DNA of 64,000 nt from positions 620,001-684,000 of the forward strand of contig CAWBXX010000002.1 in assembly GCA_963792885.1 (NCBI GenBank), read 5' to 3'. This stretch comes from DASWJZ01 sp963792885. GTDB lineage: Bacteria; Pseudomonadota; Alphaproteobacteria; Rhizobiales; Afifellaceae. The number at the start of each line of letters is the position of its first letter. The stretch's first letter is position 1. This document shows, one piece after another, positions 44,533-53,440 of the stretch. The position numbers and the translations under genes are program-made. The notes under the pieces are model-generated. The model saw only the letters and a program-made list of their open reading frames with translations, had not been told where the DNA came from and did not search any database.

Positions 44533-45000
44533 TCAGCCCGTTGAGCCGAAGCCTCCGGCGCCGCGCGCGGTCACGGCGGAAAATTCCTCGACGATCCGGA
44601 AGCTTGGCCGAATGAGCGGCAGGAAAACCGCCTGCGCGATGCGGTCGCCCGGGTTGATGACGACCGCCGGCGTGCCGAGCGCGTTGCGGTTGACGAGCGG
44701 AACGAGCCACGGCCCGGCATAGTCGGGGTCGATGGTGCCGACCGCCTGCCCGAGCACGATTCCGGTCCGCGCGCCGAGTCCGCTTCTCGCGAGCACCAGC
44801 GCCACGACGTCAGGCCGGTTGATGAGGATCGCGACACCCGACGGCACCATTGCTGCCGGCGCCTGGGGCTCGATCGCAAGCGGCGCATCGATGCAGGCGC
44901 GAAGGTCGAGCCCGGCCGCCATGTCGGAGTGATAGGTCGGCAGGCCCCATTCATGGAGCCGAGGATCGAGGACCTTCAGTTCGAATTCCGGTGTGTTCAT
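44533..45000 (-). CDS. dut: Deoxyuridine 5'-triphosphate nucleotidohydrolase
   Basis: 155 residues from the ATG at 45000. All five trimeric dUTPase motifs are visible: AAGLDLRA, RSGLGARTGIVL, VGTIDPDYAGPW, GDRIAQAVF and RGAGGFGSTG. It keeps uracil out of DNA and supplies dUMP for thymidylate synthesis. The reading frame extends upstream into an unrelated stretch opposite the quinoprotein gene, which I left out. Confidence 0.95.
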   Translation of the reverse strand: MNTPEFELKVLDPRLHEWGLPTYHSDMAAGLDLRACIDAPLAIEPQAPAAMVPSGVAILINRPDVVALVLARSGLGARTGIVLGQAVGTIDPDYAGPWLVPLVNRNALGTPAVVINPGDRIAQAVFLPLIRPSFRIVEEFSAVTARGAGGFGSTG

Positions 45001-45047
45001 GCGGCCCCCGTCGCCGCCGATTACCGGCCACGACAACGAGACGCAAG

Positions 45048-47471
45048 TCAGCCTGAGGGGAGTGCATAGGCGATGACGGAATCGCCGGGCTCCGTCCCGG
45101 TCGACCCGTGGCCGCCGGCAACCACGAGGAGATACTGCTTGCCGTTCTCTTGGTAGGTGATCGGCGTCGCCTGGCCGCCGGCCGGAAGACGCGCTTCCCA
45201 CAGCTTCTTGCCGGTCGCGACGTCGAAGGCGCGCACATAGTTGTCGACGTTGCCGCTGTAGAAGGCGACGCCGCCGGCCGTTACCGTAGGCCCGCCGATC
45301 CCGGGCACGCCGAGTTTGAAGGGAAGCGGCAGCGGCGTGCGGTCGCGTACCGTGCCGTTCTTGTGCATCCACACGATCTTGCCTGTCGTCAGATCGGCGC
45401 CCGCCACGTAGCCCCAGGGCGGCTGCTGGCAGGGAAGCCCGATCGGCGAAAGGAAGGCGTGGAGGTCGGCAGCGTAAGGCGCACCGAAGTTCTCGTTGAT
45501 GCCCACCGAGCCCGGATCCGAAACGTAATGCTCGGTCGGATTCGAGCGCGGGATGAGTTTGGAGACGAAGGCGAGATAAACCGGCGTCGTGAAGACCATC
45601 TGCCGTTCTGGGTCGACCGCGATGCCGCCCCAGTTGAAGACGCCGAAATTGCCGGGATAGACGATGGTGCCCTTCTCGGACGGCGGTGTGAAGCGGCCCT
45701 CGTAGCGCATGTGCTCGAATTCAACGCGGCAGGCGAGTTGGTCGAACATGGTGACGCCCCACATGTGGCGCTCGGTGAGCTGCTTCGGATCGAAGGAGAG
45801 CGCCGAGACCGGTTGCGTCGACGCGGTGTGGTCGCCTTCCGTTGCTCCTTGCGGCGCGGGGCGCTCCTCGACCGGCAGGATCGGTTCGCCGGTCTCGCGG
45901 TTCCGCACAAAGATCTCGCCCTGCTTTGTCGCCTGTACGAGCGCTGGCACGGTCACGCCGTTGAGGGCCAGGTCGATAAGCGTCGGCTGCGCCGGCACGT
46001 CATAGTCCCAGAGGTCGTGGTGCACGGTCTGGAACACCCAGCGGAGCTTTCCGGTTTCGATATCGAGAGCGACGACGGAGGAGGAGAAGCGTTCCACTGC
46101 ATCCGAGCGACTGCCGCCGAACTGGTCCGGGGGCTGATTGCCGAGCGGCGCATAGACGAGTCCGAGATTTGCATCGACGCTGAGCGTGGACCAGGCATTC
46201 GGCGAGTTCACCGTATAGGTCGCATTCGGCGCGATCGGTGCGGTCGCATCAGGATTTCCGGAATCCCAGTTCCAGACCAGCGCGCCGGTGTCCGCGTCGT
46301 AGGCGCGAATCACGCCGGATTGCTCCGTGGTCGACACGTTGTCGTTGACCGCTCCGCCGACGACAATGAGACCATTCGCGATCACCGGCGCGGAGGTCGA
46401 GTAGTAGGAGCCCGGATTCCAGTTCGGCATGTTTGCGGAAAGATCGATGACGCCGTTGTCGCCGAAGTTGGAGCAGACGGCGCCGGTCTCGGCGTTGAGC
46501 GCGATGAGCCGCGCATCGGCCGTCGGCGTGTAGATGCGGCGCGGGCACTCTTCGGCGAGCGCGGCGCGCTGGCCGGTGGCTGTGTCGGTCGGTGTGGGCG
46601 TAGCTGGAGTAGGTGCGGCATAGTACGAGACGCCGCGGCAGGTCTGGTGCTGGCGGCTCTGGCTCGGTTCGATGCCCGGGTCGTAGCGCCAGCGCTCTTC
46701 GCCGGTTGCCGCGTCGAGGGCGATGACAAGGTCGTGCGGCGTGCAGAGATAGATGGTGTCGCCGATCTTGAGCGGCGTCACCTCGTAGGTCGTCTCCGTG
46801 GTGTCGCCCGGCTGCTTCACGTCCCCGGTGTGGTAATGCCACGCGATTGCAAGATTCCGGACGTTGTCGGTATTGATCGCGTCGAGCGGCGAATAACGCT
46901 GGCCAAAATCCGTACGCCCGTAGGCATGCCATTCGCCGGCGGGTATCGCGTCGCCTGCTTCCGCACCGGCCGAGACATTCCCGGCTGCGGACGCAGACGC
47001 ATCGATCGTGCCGGAAACATCGTGCGGGTGCTTAGTGGCCGCGGCTACGCCGACGGCCGCGGAGAGGAGGATCGAGACGGAAAGCGCAAGACCGGCGCCA
47101 CGCCAGAACGCCGGCGGGCGGTCGCCATAGCGTGGTACGAGCGTGCGCGTGACCCACGGCATGACGAGCCAAAGCCCCACGAGCACAATGATGTCGCCAC
47201 GCGGTGCGAGCGCCCACCAGTCGAGGCCGACTTCGGCGTAGGCCCAGGCGAGCGAGCCGACGACGACGAGGGCATAGATGAGAAGCGCCGCCGGGCGGCG
47301 GAAGAGGAGAAGGATGCCAGTTAGGATGAAGCCGGTCGCGGCGGCTACATAATAAAAGGAGCCGCCCAGCACCGCGAGCCAGACGCCGCCGAACGCGAGC
47401 ACAATCCCGAGGGTGATAATGACGCCGCCCGAGACCCATAAGACTGGGCGGGTCGGGGAAAGATTCCACAT
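45048..47471 (-). CDS. gcd: Membrane-bound PQQ-dependent dehydrogenase (glucose/quinate/shikimate family)
   Basis: 807 residues from the ATG at 47471, which has GGAAGCGGAG before it; another ATG five codons upstream is possible. Five N-terminal helices (about 1-145) anchor it and hold ubiquinone, followed by an eight-bladed propeller: DFGQRYSPLDAINTDNVRNL, the GEERWRYDPG repeats, and NWGGIAVDPERQ near the end. It oxidises sugars in the periplasm and feeds electrons to ubiquinone. Glucose as substrate is the default guess; quinate is possible. No PQQ synthesis genes are in the window. Confidence 0.9.
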   Translation of the reverse strand: MWNLSPTRPVLWVSGGVIITLGIVLAFGGVWLAVLGGSFYYVAAATGFILTGILLLFRRPAALLIYALVVVGSLAWAYAEVGLDWWALAPRGDIIVLVGLWLVMPWVTRTLVPRYGDRPPAFWRGAGLALSVSILLSAAVGVAAATKHPHDVSGTIDASASAAGNVSAGAEAGDAIPAGEWHAYGRTDFGQRYSPLDAINTDNVRNLAIAWHYHTGDVKQPGDTTETTYEVTPLKIGDTIYLCTPHDLVIALDAATGEERWRYDPGIEPSQSRQHQTCRGVSYYAAPTPATPTPTDTATGQRAALAEECPRRIYTPTADARLIALNAETGAVCSNFGDNGVIDLSANMPNWNPGSYYSTSAPVIANGLIVVGGAVNDNVSTTEQSGVIRAYDADTGALVWNWDSGNPDATAPIAPNATYTVNSPNAWSTLSVDANLGLVYAPLGNQPPDQFGGSRSDAVERFSSSVVALDIETGKLRWVFQTVHHDLWDYDVPAQPTLIDLALNGVTVPALVQATKQGEIFVRNRETGEPILPVEERPAPQGATEGDHTASTQPVSALSFDPKQLTERHMWGVTMFDQLACRVEFEHMRYEGRFTPPSEKGTIVYPGNFGVFNWGGIAVDPERQMVFTTPVYLAFVSKLIPRSNPTEHYVSDPGSVGINENFGAPYAADLHAFLSPIGLPCQQPPWGYVAGADLTTGKIVWMHKNGTVRDRTPLPLPFKLGVPGIGGPTVTAGGVAFYSGNVDNYVRAFDVATGKKLWEARLPAGGQATPITYQENGKQYLLVVAGGHGSTGTEPGDSVIAYALPSG

Positions 47472-47548
47472 GAACTCCGCTTCCATCGATAAGACGATGC
47501 GGGTTCAATGGGCAGGCGCCGGAATGGTTCGCCAGTATGGGAAAGAAG

Positions 47549-48775
47549 CTACGTTTTGTCGCGACGGCCGCGCGGCTTGCCGAAATGCGCGGCAATCCGC
47601 GCGACGAGCTTTGACGCGACTTCGGCTTTGTCCATCTCGGGCCAGTCCTCGACGCCCGCCGCGGTGACGAGATGCACGCGGTTCTTCGTCCCACCCATGA
47701 CACCGGTTCCGAGCGACACGTCATTTGCAACGATCCAGTCGCAGCCCTTCCTCTTGAGCTTCGCCTTGGCGTTCTTGACGACGTCGTTCGTCTCCGCGGC
47801 AAAACCGACGAGAAGCTTCGGCCGCAATGCGTGGCACGCGAGCCCGGCGAGGATGTCGGGGTTTTCGGTGAGCTTGAGCGACGGTGGCGTGCCCGCTTCC
47901 TTCTTGATCTTTTGCGCACCGGCATCGACACGCCAGTCGGCGACGGCCGCGGCCATCACTGCTATGTCGGCGGGAAGCGCCGCCTCGACCGCCTCTTTCA
48001 TCTCGCGCGCCGTCGTGACGGAAACGACATGCACGCCAGCCGGCGGAGGAATGTTCACGGGACCGCTGACTAGAGTCACCTCCGCGCCTTCCGAAGCTAG
48101 CGCGGCGGCGATCGCGTGACCTTGGCGTCCCGAAGACCGGTTCGCGAGATAGCGGACCGGATCGATCGGCTCCTGCGTCGGCCCCGAGGTGACGATCGCG
48201 CGCTTCTCCGCAAGCGGTCCGACGCCCGCGCCGAAGAGCGCCTTGATGGCCGCAAGTATCTCCGCCGGCTCGGCGAGCCGCCCGACGCCCGCCTCGCCCG
48301 CTTCCGCCATCTCGCCGCTCGTCGGCCCGACGAACGCGACGCCGTCCTTCTTGAGCTGCGCCACGTTGCGCGTCGTCGCCGCGTTCGCCCACATCTTCGG
48401 GTTCATCGCCGGCGCGACGAGCACGGGCTTGTCGGTTGCAAGCAGGAGCGCCGAGGCGAGATCGCCGGCCAGTCCATTCGCCATCTTGGCGAGGAGGTTC
48501 GCCGTGGCCGGTGCGACCACGACGAGGTCGGTCTCGCGCGCGAGTCGGATATGGCCGATCGTATTCTCTTCGTCTGCGTCGAAGAGGTTCTGGAAAACGC
48601 GCTCGCCGGTGATCGCTGAGACGGAGAGCGGCGTCACGAAATGGTGCGCCGAGCGGCTCATCGCGGCGCGCACGATCGCGCCTTCATCCTTCAGACGCCG
48701 GATCAGCTCCAGCACCTTGTAGGCGGCGATGCCGCCGCCAATGACGATGAGAATGCGCCGGCCTTCGAGTGACAT
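47549..48775 (-). CDS. coaBC: Phosphopantothenoylcysteine decarboxylase / phosphopantothenate-cysteine ligase
   Basis: 408 residues. The N-terminal flavoprotein decarboxylase (1-185) has GGGIAAYK, the active histidine in IGHIRLARETDLVVVAPATAN and PAMNPKMW. The ligase half has TSGPTQEPIDPVRYLANRSSG and LVGFAAET. Together they carry out two steps of coenzyme A synthesis. It starts four bases after the ubiB stop, forming a ubiE-ubiB-coaBC run. Confidence 0.96.
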   Translation of the reverse strand: MSLEGRRILIVIGGGIAAYKVLELIRRLKDEGAIVRAAMSRSAHHFVTPLSVSAITGERVFQNLFDADEENTIGHIRLARETDLVVVAPATANLLAKMANGLAGDLASALLLATDKPVLVAPAMNPKMWANAATTRNVAQLKKDGVAFVGPTSGEMAEAGEAGVGRLAEPAEILAAIKALFGAGVGPLAEKRAIVTSGPTQEPIDPVRYLANRSSGRQGHAIAAALASEGAEVTLVSGPVNIPPPAGVHVVSVTTAREMKEAVEAALPADIAVMAAAVADWRVDAGAQKIKKEAGTPPSLKLTENPDILAGLACHALRPKLLVGFAAETNDVVKNAKAKLKRKGCDWIVANDVSLGTGVMGGTKNRVHLVTAAGVEDWPEMDKAEVASKLVARIAAHFGKPRGRRDKT

Positions 48776-48779
48776 CTTT

Positions 48780-50363
48780 CTACCGTAGCACCGAAACCGT
48801 TACCGCAACGATTGTGGCCCCTGCGGCGGCGATTGCGATCACCCAGAGCGCGATCCGGCCCGAACGCCCGTAGCGCGCCACCTCGTGGCCGATGCCTTCC
48901 ACTGTAAGAGGGTCGAGGCGCATCCCGCGCGCCGCCATCTGATCGAGCTCCTGGCTAAGGCGCTGGGCGCGTTTCGTAAGCTCCGGCACCTGGCCGGCGA
49001 AATGCCCGAGCGCGGAGAGCGCATCGCCAGCCTGCTCCAGCCGGCCGGTGGGCCCGAGATTGCGCTCGATCCAGGCGCCGACTACGGGCTCCGCCGTGCT
49101 CCACATATCGAATTCCGGGTCGAGCCGTCGCGCCACGCCTTCCACGACCACCATCGTCTTCTGAAGGAGCACCAGCTCCGGCCGCGTCTCCATGTCGAAG
49201 ATGTCGGTCACCTCGAAGAGCAGGCCGAGGAGCTTGGCCATGGAGATTTCGCTCGCGCGGTGGCCGTGGATCGGCTCGCCGATGGCGCGAAGCGCCTGCG
49301 CGAAGTCCTCCGCCGAATGCACCGGCGGCACGTAGCCTGCCTCGATATGCACCTCGGCGATCTTCTGGTAATCCCGCCGGATGAAGCCGTAGAGAATCTC
49401 GGCGAGAAAGCGGCGCTCCTTCGGACCGATGCGCCCCATGATGCCGAGATCGACGGCGACGAGCCGGCCCTGGCCATCGACGAAGAGGTTCCCCTCGTGC
49501 ATGTCGGCGTGAAAGAAGCCGTCGCGAAGCGCGTGGCGGAGGAAGCTCTGCACGACCGACGCGGCGATCTTCTTCGGATCGTGGCCGGCGGCTTCGATCG
49601 CGGCGCGGTCGGCAAGCCGCGTCCCCTCCACCCATTCGGTGACGAGCACGTCACGGCCGGTCAGCTCCCAGTTGACGGCCGGCAGGTGGAAGTCGAATTC
49701 ACGCGTGACGTTCTCTGCCATCTCCGAATAAGCGGCTGCTTCGAGTTGGAGATCCATCTCCAGCGAGACGCTGCGCTCGAGGATCTCGACGACGGCAAGC
49801 GGCCGGAGCCGCCGCGCTTCGGGTGCATTGCGCTCGGCAAAACGCGCGCCGGCATAGAAGGTGCGAAGGTCGCGGGCGAAGCGGCGCCGGACTCTAGGTC
49901 GCAGGACCTTCACCGCCACGACTTCCGGACCCTCCGGCCGGCGGAGCACCGCCTTGTGCACCTGCGCGATGGACGCGGCAGCGGCGGAATCGGAGAAGCT
50001 CTCGAACACGGACTCGATCGGCTGGCCGATCGAATCCTCGACGATCTCCCGGGCCTCCGCGGTCGAGAAAGGTGGCAGGTCATCCTTGAGGCTCGCGAGC
50101 GCGTCGGCCATCTCCACGCCGACGATGTCCTGCCGCGTCGCAAGGAACTGCCCGAGCTTGATGTAGGAAGGGCCGAGGCGGTTTAGCGCGTCCGAGATGC
50201 GCTGTCCGCGCTCCGCCGACGTGAGCCCGCGCGGCTCAAGGAGCCGAGCCAAACGGAACGCGGCCTGCGCGCGCGACGGCAGGTCCTCGATGTCGATCAG
50301 CCCAAAGAAGCCGGCGCGGGCCAGCGCGAGGCCGGCGCGGATGAGCCGCACGAGGTCGCGCAC
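48780..50363 (-). CDS. ubiB: Ubiquinone biosynthesis kinase-like protein UbiB
   Basis: 527 residues from a GTG at 50363. The KxGQ motif (SYIKLGQFLATRQD), the alanine-rich loop SAAAASIAQVHKA and FFHADMHEGNLF with VAVDLGIMGRI are the ADCK/UbiB signatures. A C-terminal helix (IALWVIAIAAAGATIVAVTV) anchors it. It supports ubiquinone synthesis, probably by ATP-dependent handling of lipid intermediates. It follows ubiE by 12 bases. Confidence 0.96.
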   Translation of the reverse strand: MRDLVRLIRAGLALARAGFFGLIDIEDLPSRAQAAFRLARLLEPRGLTSAERGQRISDALNRLGPSYIKLGQFLATRQDIVGVEMADALASLKDDLPPFSTAEAREIVEDSIGQPIESVFESFSDSAAAASIAQVHKAVLRRPEGPEVVAVKVLRPRVRRRFARDLRTFYAGARFAERNAPEARRLRPLAVVEILERSVSLEMDLQLEAAAYSEMAENVTREFDFHLPAVNWELTGRDVLVTEWVEGTRLADRAAIEAAGHDPKKIAASVVQSFLRHALRDGFFHADMHEGNLFVDGQGRLVAVDLGIMGRIGPKERRFLAEILYGFIRRDYQKIAEVHIEAGYVPPVHSAEDFAQALRAIGEPIHGHRASEISMAKLLGLLFEVTDIFDMETRPELVLLQKTMVVVEGVARRLDPEFDMWSTAEPVVGAWIERNLGPTGRLEQAGDALSALGHFAGQVPELTKRAQRLSQELDQMAARGMRLDPLTVEGIGHEVARYGRSGRIALWVIAIAAAGATIVAVTVSVLR

Positions 50364-50375
50364 GTCGTCAGCCCT

Positions 50376-51125
50376 CTAGAGCTTCCAGCCGGAATGGAGC
50401 GCTGCTATGCCGCCCGAGAGATTCCGGTATGTGACGCGCTGAAATCCCGCCGCGCGGATCATGGCGGCGAAGCGCTCTTGGTTCGGGAAGGTGCGGATCG
50501 ACTCCACCAGATAGCGATAGGACTCCACGTCGCCGACGACCGCGCGACCGATCTGCGGGATGACGCGGAAGGAATAGGCATCGTAGAGGCGGTCGAGCAT
50601 CGGCGTGTCGACTGCGGAGAATTCCAGGCAGAGAAAGCGTCCGCCGATCTTGAGCACGCGAAAGGCCTCGGCGAGCGCCGCGTCGATCCGCGGCACGTTC
50701 CGGATGCCGAAGGCGATCGAACAGGCGTCGAAGCGCGCGTCCTCGAAGGGAAGCGCCTCGGCGTTCCCTTGCACGAAGGCGATGTTTGCGAAGCCGAGTT
50801 TCTCGGCGCGCTCGCGCCCGATCGCGAGCATCGCCTCATTGATGTCGGAGACGGTGATGTCGGCGTGGCCGTCAGAGCGGTCCGCCACGCGGAACGCGAT
50901 GTCGCCGGTGCCGCCGGCGACATCGAGAAGCCGCCATGGGCGTCCGCGCTTCGGCGGGTTGAGCGCCGTCACGAGCGCGCCCTTCCAGACCCGGTGCATG
51001 CCGCCCGACATCAGGTCGTTCATAAGGTCGTAGCGGCGCGCGACGCTCGAAAAGACGTCGTCGACCATCGCCTGCTTGTCTTGAAGCGGGACGCTCTCGT
51101 AGCCGAAGGAAACGCGCTCACTCAT
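50376..51125 (-). CDS. ubiE: Ubiquinone/menaquinone C-methyltransferase
   Basis: 249 residues. The S-adenosylmethionine site is LLDVAGGTGDIAFRV, preceded by YDLMNDLMSGGMHRVWK, and NAEALPFEDARFD and YRNLSGGIAALHSGWK are UbiE signatures. It methylates the ubiquinone ring. First gene of ubiE-ubiB-coaBC and divergent from mutM, the standard Rhizobiales arrangement. Confidence 0.97.
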   Translation of the reverse strand: MSERVSFGYESVPLQDKQAMVDDVFSSVARRYDLMNDLMSGGMHRVWKGALVTALNPPKRGRPWRLLDVAGGTGDIAFRVADRSDGHADITVSDINEAMLAIGRERAEKLGFANIAFVQGNAEALPFEDARFDACSIAFGIRNVPRIDAALAEAFRVLKIGGRFLCLEFSAVDTPMLDRLYDAYSFRVIPQIGRAVVGDVESYRYLVESIRTFPNQERFAAMIRAAGFQRVTYRNLSGGIAALHSGWKL

Positions 51126-51220
51126 GGTTCGGCGGGGTTTTGCGTTATGAAGCCGGCGCGACCATAAAGGAACGCCTCTTGCTGCGCCATTAAGGCGCGG
51201 AAATCAGGGAAAAGCGTTAG

Positions 51221-52105
51221 ATGCCCGAGCTTCCGGAGGTGGAGACGGTCAGGCGCGGCCTTGCGCCGGTGCTCGAAGGCGCGACCATCGCGCAGGTCGA
51301 GAAACGGCGGCCGGACCTCCGCTTCCCGTTGCCGAAGCGCTTCGCCGCGCGGCTTGAGGGCCGCAAGGTCACCGCGCTTCGCCGCCGCGCCAAGTATCTT
51401 TTGGCCGAGCTCGACGACGGCACCGTGCTTCTGATGCATCTCGGCATGTCCGGCTCGTTCCGCGTGGAGAGGGGAAGGAAGTTGCCGGCCGCGGGGTTCG
51501 ACCCGCGCTACTATCCCGCGAGCAAGGATGCCGCGCACGACCACGTCGTGCTTCATTTGAAGAACGGGGCGACCATCGTCTACAACGACCCGCGCCGCTT
51601 CGGCTTCATGCTCCTGGTTGCCCCGCGCGACTTGGAGAAGCACCCCCTTCTGAAAGGGTTGGGCTTTGAGCCGACAGGCAATGAATTGTCCGCGGAGGCG
51701 CTGGCGCCGCGCTTCAAAGGCCGCGTCGCGCCGCTCAAGGCTATCCTATCCGATCAGCGCGTGATCGCCGGGCTCGGCAACATCTATGTCTCGGAGGCGT
51801 TGTGGCGCGCCCGTCTCTCTCCGCGCCGCGCGGCCGGCACCATCGTGCACGCGGACGGCAAGGCGACAGAACGGCTCGAGCGGCTGGTCGAAGGCGTGCG
51901 CGCAGTGATCGCCGATGCGATAGAAGCCGGCGGCTCATCGCTTCGCGATTACGTACAGGCGAACGGCGAGCTCGGTCTCTTCCAGCAGCACTTCGCCGTC
52001 TACGATCGCGAAGGCGAGCCGTGCCCGAGAAACGACGGCGGTACGATCCGCCGCATCGTTCAATCCGGTCGCTCGACCTTCTATTGTCCCGTCTGCCAGC
52101 GCTAG
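51221..52105 (+). CDS. mutM: Formamidopyrimidine-DNA glycosylase
   Basis: 294 residues. The N-terminal catalytic PELPEVETVRRGL and the lysine region RRRAKYLLAEL are intact, as are GLGNIYVSEALWRARLSP and the C-terminal RSTFYCPVCQR. It removes 8-oxoguanine. The zinc finger is odd: the first cysteine pair should read CxxC or CxxxxC, but here only one cysteine is seen (EPCPRNDGGTIRRIV), as if the second had been lost. The other pair, YCPVC, is present. Divergent from ubiE, followed by a palindromic repeat and a hydratase gene. Confidence 0.95.
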   Translation: MPELPEVETVRRGLAPVLEGATIAQVEKRRPDLRFPLPKRFAARLEGRKVTALRRRAKYLLAELDDGTVLLMHLGMSGSFRVERGRKLPAAGFDPRYYPASKDAAHDHVVLHLKNGATIVYNDPRRFGFMLLVAPRDLEKHPLLKGLGFEPTGNELSAEALAPRFKGRVAPLKAILSDQRVIAGLGNIYVSEALWRARLSPRRAAGTIVHADGKATERLERLVEGVRAVIADAIEAGGSSLRDYVQANGELGLFQQHFAVYDREGEPCPRNDGGTIRRIVQSGRSTFYCPVCQR

Positions 52106-52154
52106 AGCATGATCCCGAAAAGTGGGAACCGGTTTTCGGAAGGGAGATCATGCT
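52106..52154. repeat. Rhizobiales-type intergenic palindrome
   Basis: The ends AGCATGATC and GATCATGCT are perfect 9-bp inverses, and CCGAAAA (52116-52122) pairs with TTTTCGG (52133-52139) around GTGGGAACCG. A sequence of this kind (CATGATC..GAAAAGTGG..CCGGTTTTC..GATCATG) is scattered in many Rhizobiales genomes. It starts one base after the mutM stop and may serve as its transcript end. Confidence 0.85.
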
Positions 52155-52196
52155 TCAAAAAAGAAGAGCCGAGCTCTAGAGGCAGAAGGAAAAGTT

Positions 52197-52970
52197 ATGG
52201 CCTACGAGAACATTCTGGTGGAGCGCCGCGGCGGTGCGGGACTGGTCCGGCTGAACAGCCCAAAGACGTTGAACGCCCTTTCGAAGGGGCTCATCGCCGA
52301 TGTCAACTCCGCGCTCGCTGGTTTCGAGTCCGACGAAAATGTCGGCGCCGTCGTCATCACCGGCTCGGAGAAAGCGTTCTGCGCGGGCGCCAACATTCGC
52401 GAGGTCGTCGGCACCGACTTCGTCACCGCCTATGTCGACGATCTTGTTCGCGAATGGGACCGCGTCGCCGAATGCCGCAAGCCGCTCGTCGCTGCGGTCG
52501 CCGGCTACGCGGTCGGCGGCGGCTGCGAGCTTGCCATGATGTGCGATGTGATCCTCGCCGCCGATACTGCGAAATTCGGCCAGCCGGAGATCACGCTCGG
52601 AATCATTCCCGGCGCCGGCGGCACGCAGCGCCTGGCCCGCCTGATCGGCAGGACCAAGGCGATGGAGCTTTGTCTGACCGGCCGCCTGATCGACGCCGCG
52701 GAGGCGGAGCGGATCGGTCTCGTCGCGCGCATCGTGCCAGCGCCCGACCTTGTCGAGGAAGCGATGAAGATGGCCGAGAAGATCGCCTCCCTCCCGCGCG
52801 CGGCCGTGATGATGGTGAAGGAGACGGTAAACCGTGCCGAGGAGACGCCCCTTGCCGAAGGGCTCCGCTTCGAGCGCCGGCTTTTCCAGGCGCTCTTTGC
52901 GACGCAAGACCAAAAGGAGGGGATGGCCGCCTTCTTAGAAAAGCGCCCCCCGAAATTCAGCGGCCGCTGA
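52197..52970 (+). CDS. Enoyl-CoA hydratase
   Basis: 257 residues from the ATG at 52197, with AGAAGGA upstream. Crotonase fold: the oxyanion hole residues are in EKAFCAGANIRE and GYAVGGGCELAMMCD, and both catalytic glutamates can be placed in GGCELAMMCD-FGQPEITLGIIPGAGGTQRL. It hydrates trans-2-enoyl-CoA in fatty acid breakdown. The place between mutM and rpsT is typical for Rhizobiales. Confidence 0.94.
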   Translation: MAYENILVERRGGAGLVRLNSPKTLNALSKGLIADVNSALAGFESDENVGAVVITGSEKAFCAGANIREVVGTDFVTAYVDDLVREWDRVAECRKPLVAAVAGYAVGGGCELAMMCDVILAADTAKFGQPEITLGIIPGAGGTQRLARLIGRTKAMELCLTGRLIDAAEAERIGLVARIVPAPDLVEEAMKMAEKIASLPRAAVMMVKETVNRAEETPLAEGLRFERRLFQALFATQDQKEGMAAFLEKRPPKFSGR

Positions 52971-53122
52971 CCCGGAAATCCCTGCTTTTCCTTGACGGCG
53001 AGCGCCGCGCTACCTATAGGACTGCGCTCAAATCCAGCGGCCTGAGGCCGCATTTTTCGTTTGTCGCGACCGGTGCCGGAGACTTGGCGCGGGCTTGCGC
53101 GACCAAGGACCAAGGAACGGAC

Positions 53123-53386
53123 ATGGCGAATACGACATCGGCCAAGAAGGCCATGCGCAAGATCGCGCGTCGGACGACGAGCAACAAGATTCCACGCTCG
53201 CGCATGCGCGGCTTCATCCGCAAGGTGGAGGAGGCGATCGCCTCCGGCGACAAGGCGGCGGCTCGGACGGCGCTTCGCGAGGCGCAGCCGCATATCATGA
53301 AGGCGGCATCCAAGGGCATCGTTCACCGCAACACCGCGTCTCGCAAAGTCTCGCGGCTGAGCCATCGGGTCGAGGCGCTCGCCTGA
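53123..53386 (+). CDS. rpsT: 30S ribosomal protein S20
   Basis: 87 residues, strongly basic, beginning ANTTSAKKAMRKIARRTTSNK and ending in the HRNTASRKVSRLSHRVEAL segment typical of S20. It binds 16S rRNA early in 30S assembly. AAGGAACGG precedes the ATG. A perfect intrinsic terminator follows 28 bases after the stop, separating it from the dnaA region. Confidence 0.97.
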   Translation: MANTTSAKKAMRKIARRTTSNKIPRSRMRGFIRKVEEAIASGDKAAARTALREAQPHIMKAASKGIVHRNTASRKVSRLSHRVEALA

Positions 53387-53414
53387 GCGTTAGAAGCGTC
53401 TCAGCCGAATGAAG

Positions 53415-53440
53415 GGGCCCGATCGGATCGGGCCCTTTTT
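53415..53440 (+). terminator. Intrinsic terminator of rpsT
   Basis: GGGCCCGA pairs with TCGGGCCC in a perfect stem (53415-53435; up to ten pairs if the loop closes), directly followed by TTTTT. It lies 28 bases after the rpsT stop and is oriented to end that transcript. Confidence 0.92.

Noticed and set aside
45108..47324. 738-residue open frame opposite the quinoprotein dehydrogenase gene
   Set aside because: Shadow of a real, motif-complete gene on the other strand; low-complexity composition and no similarity.
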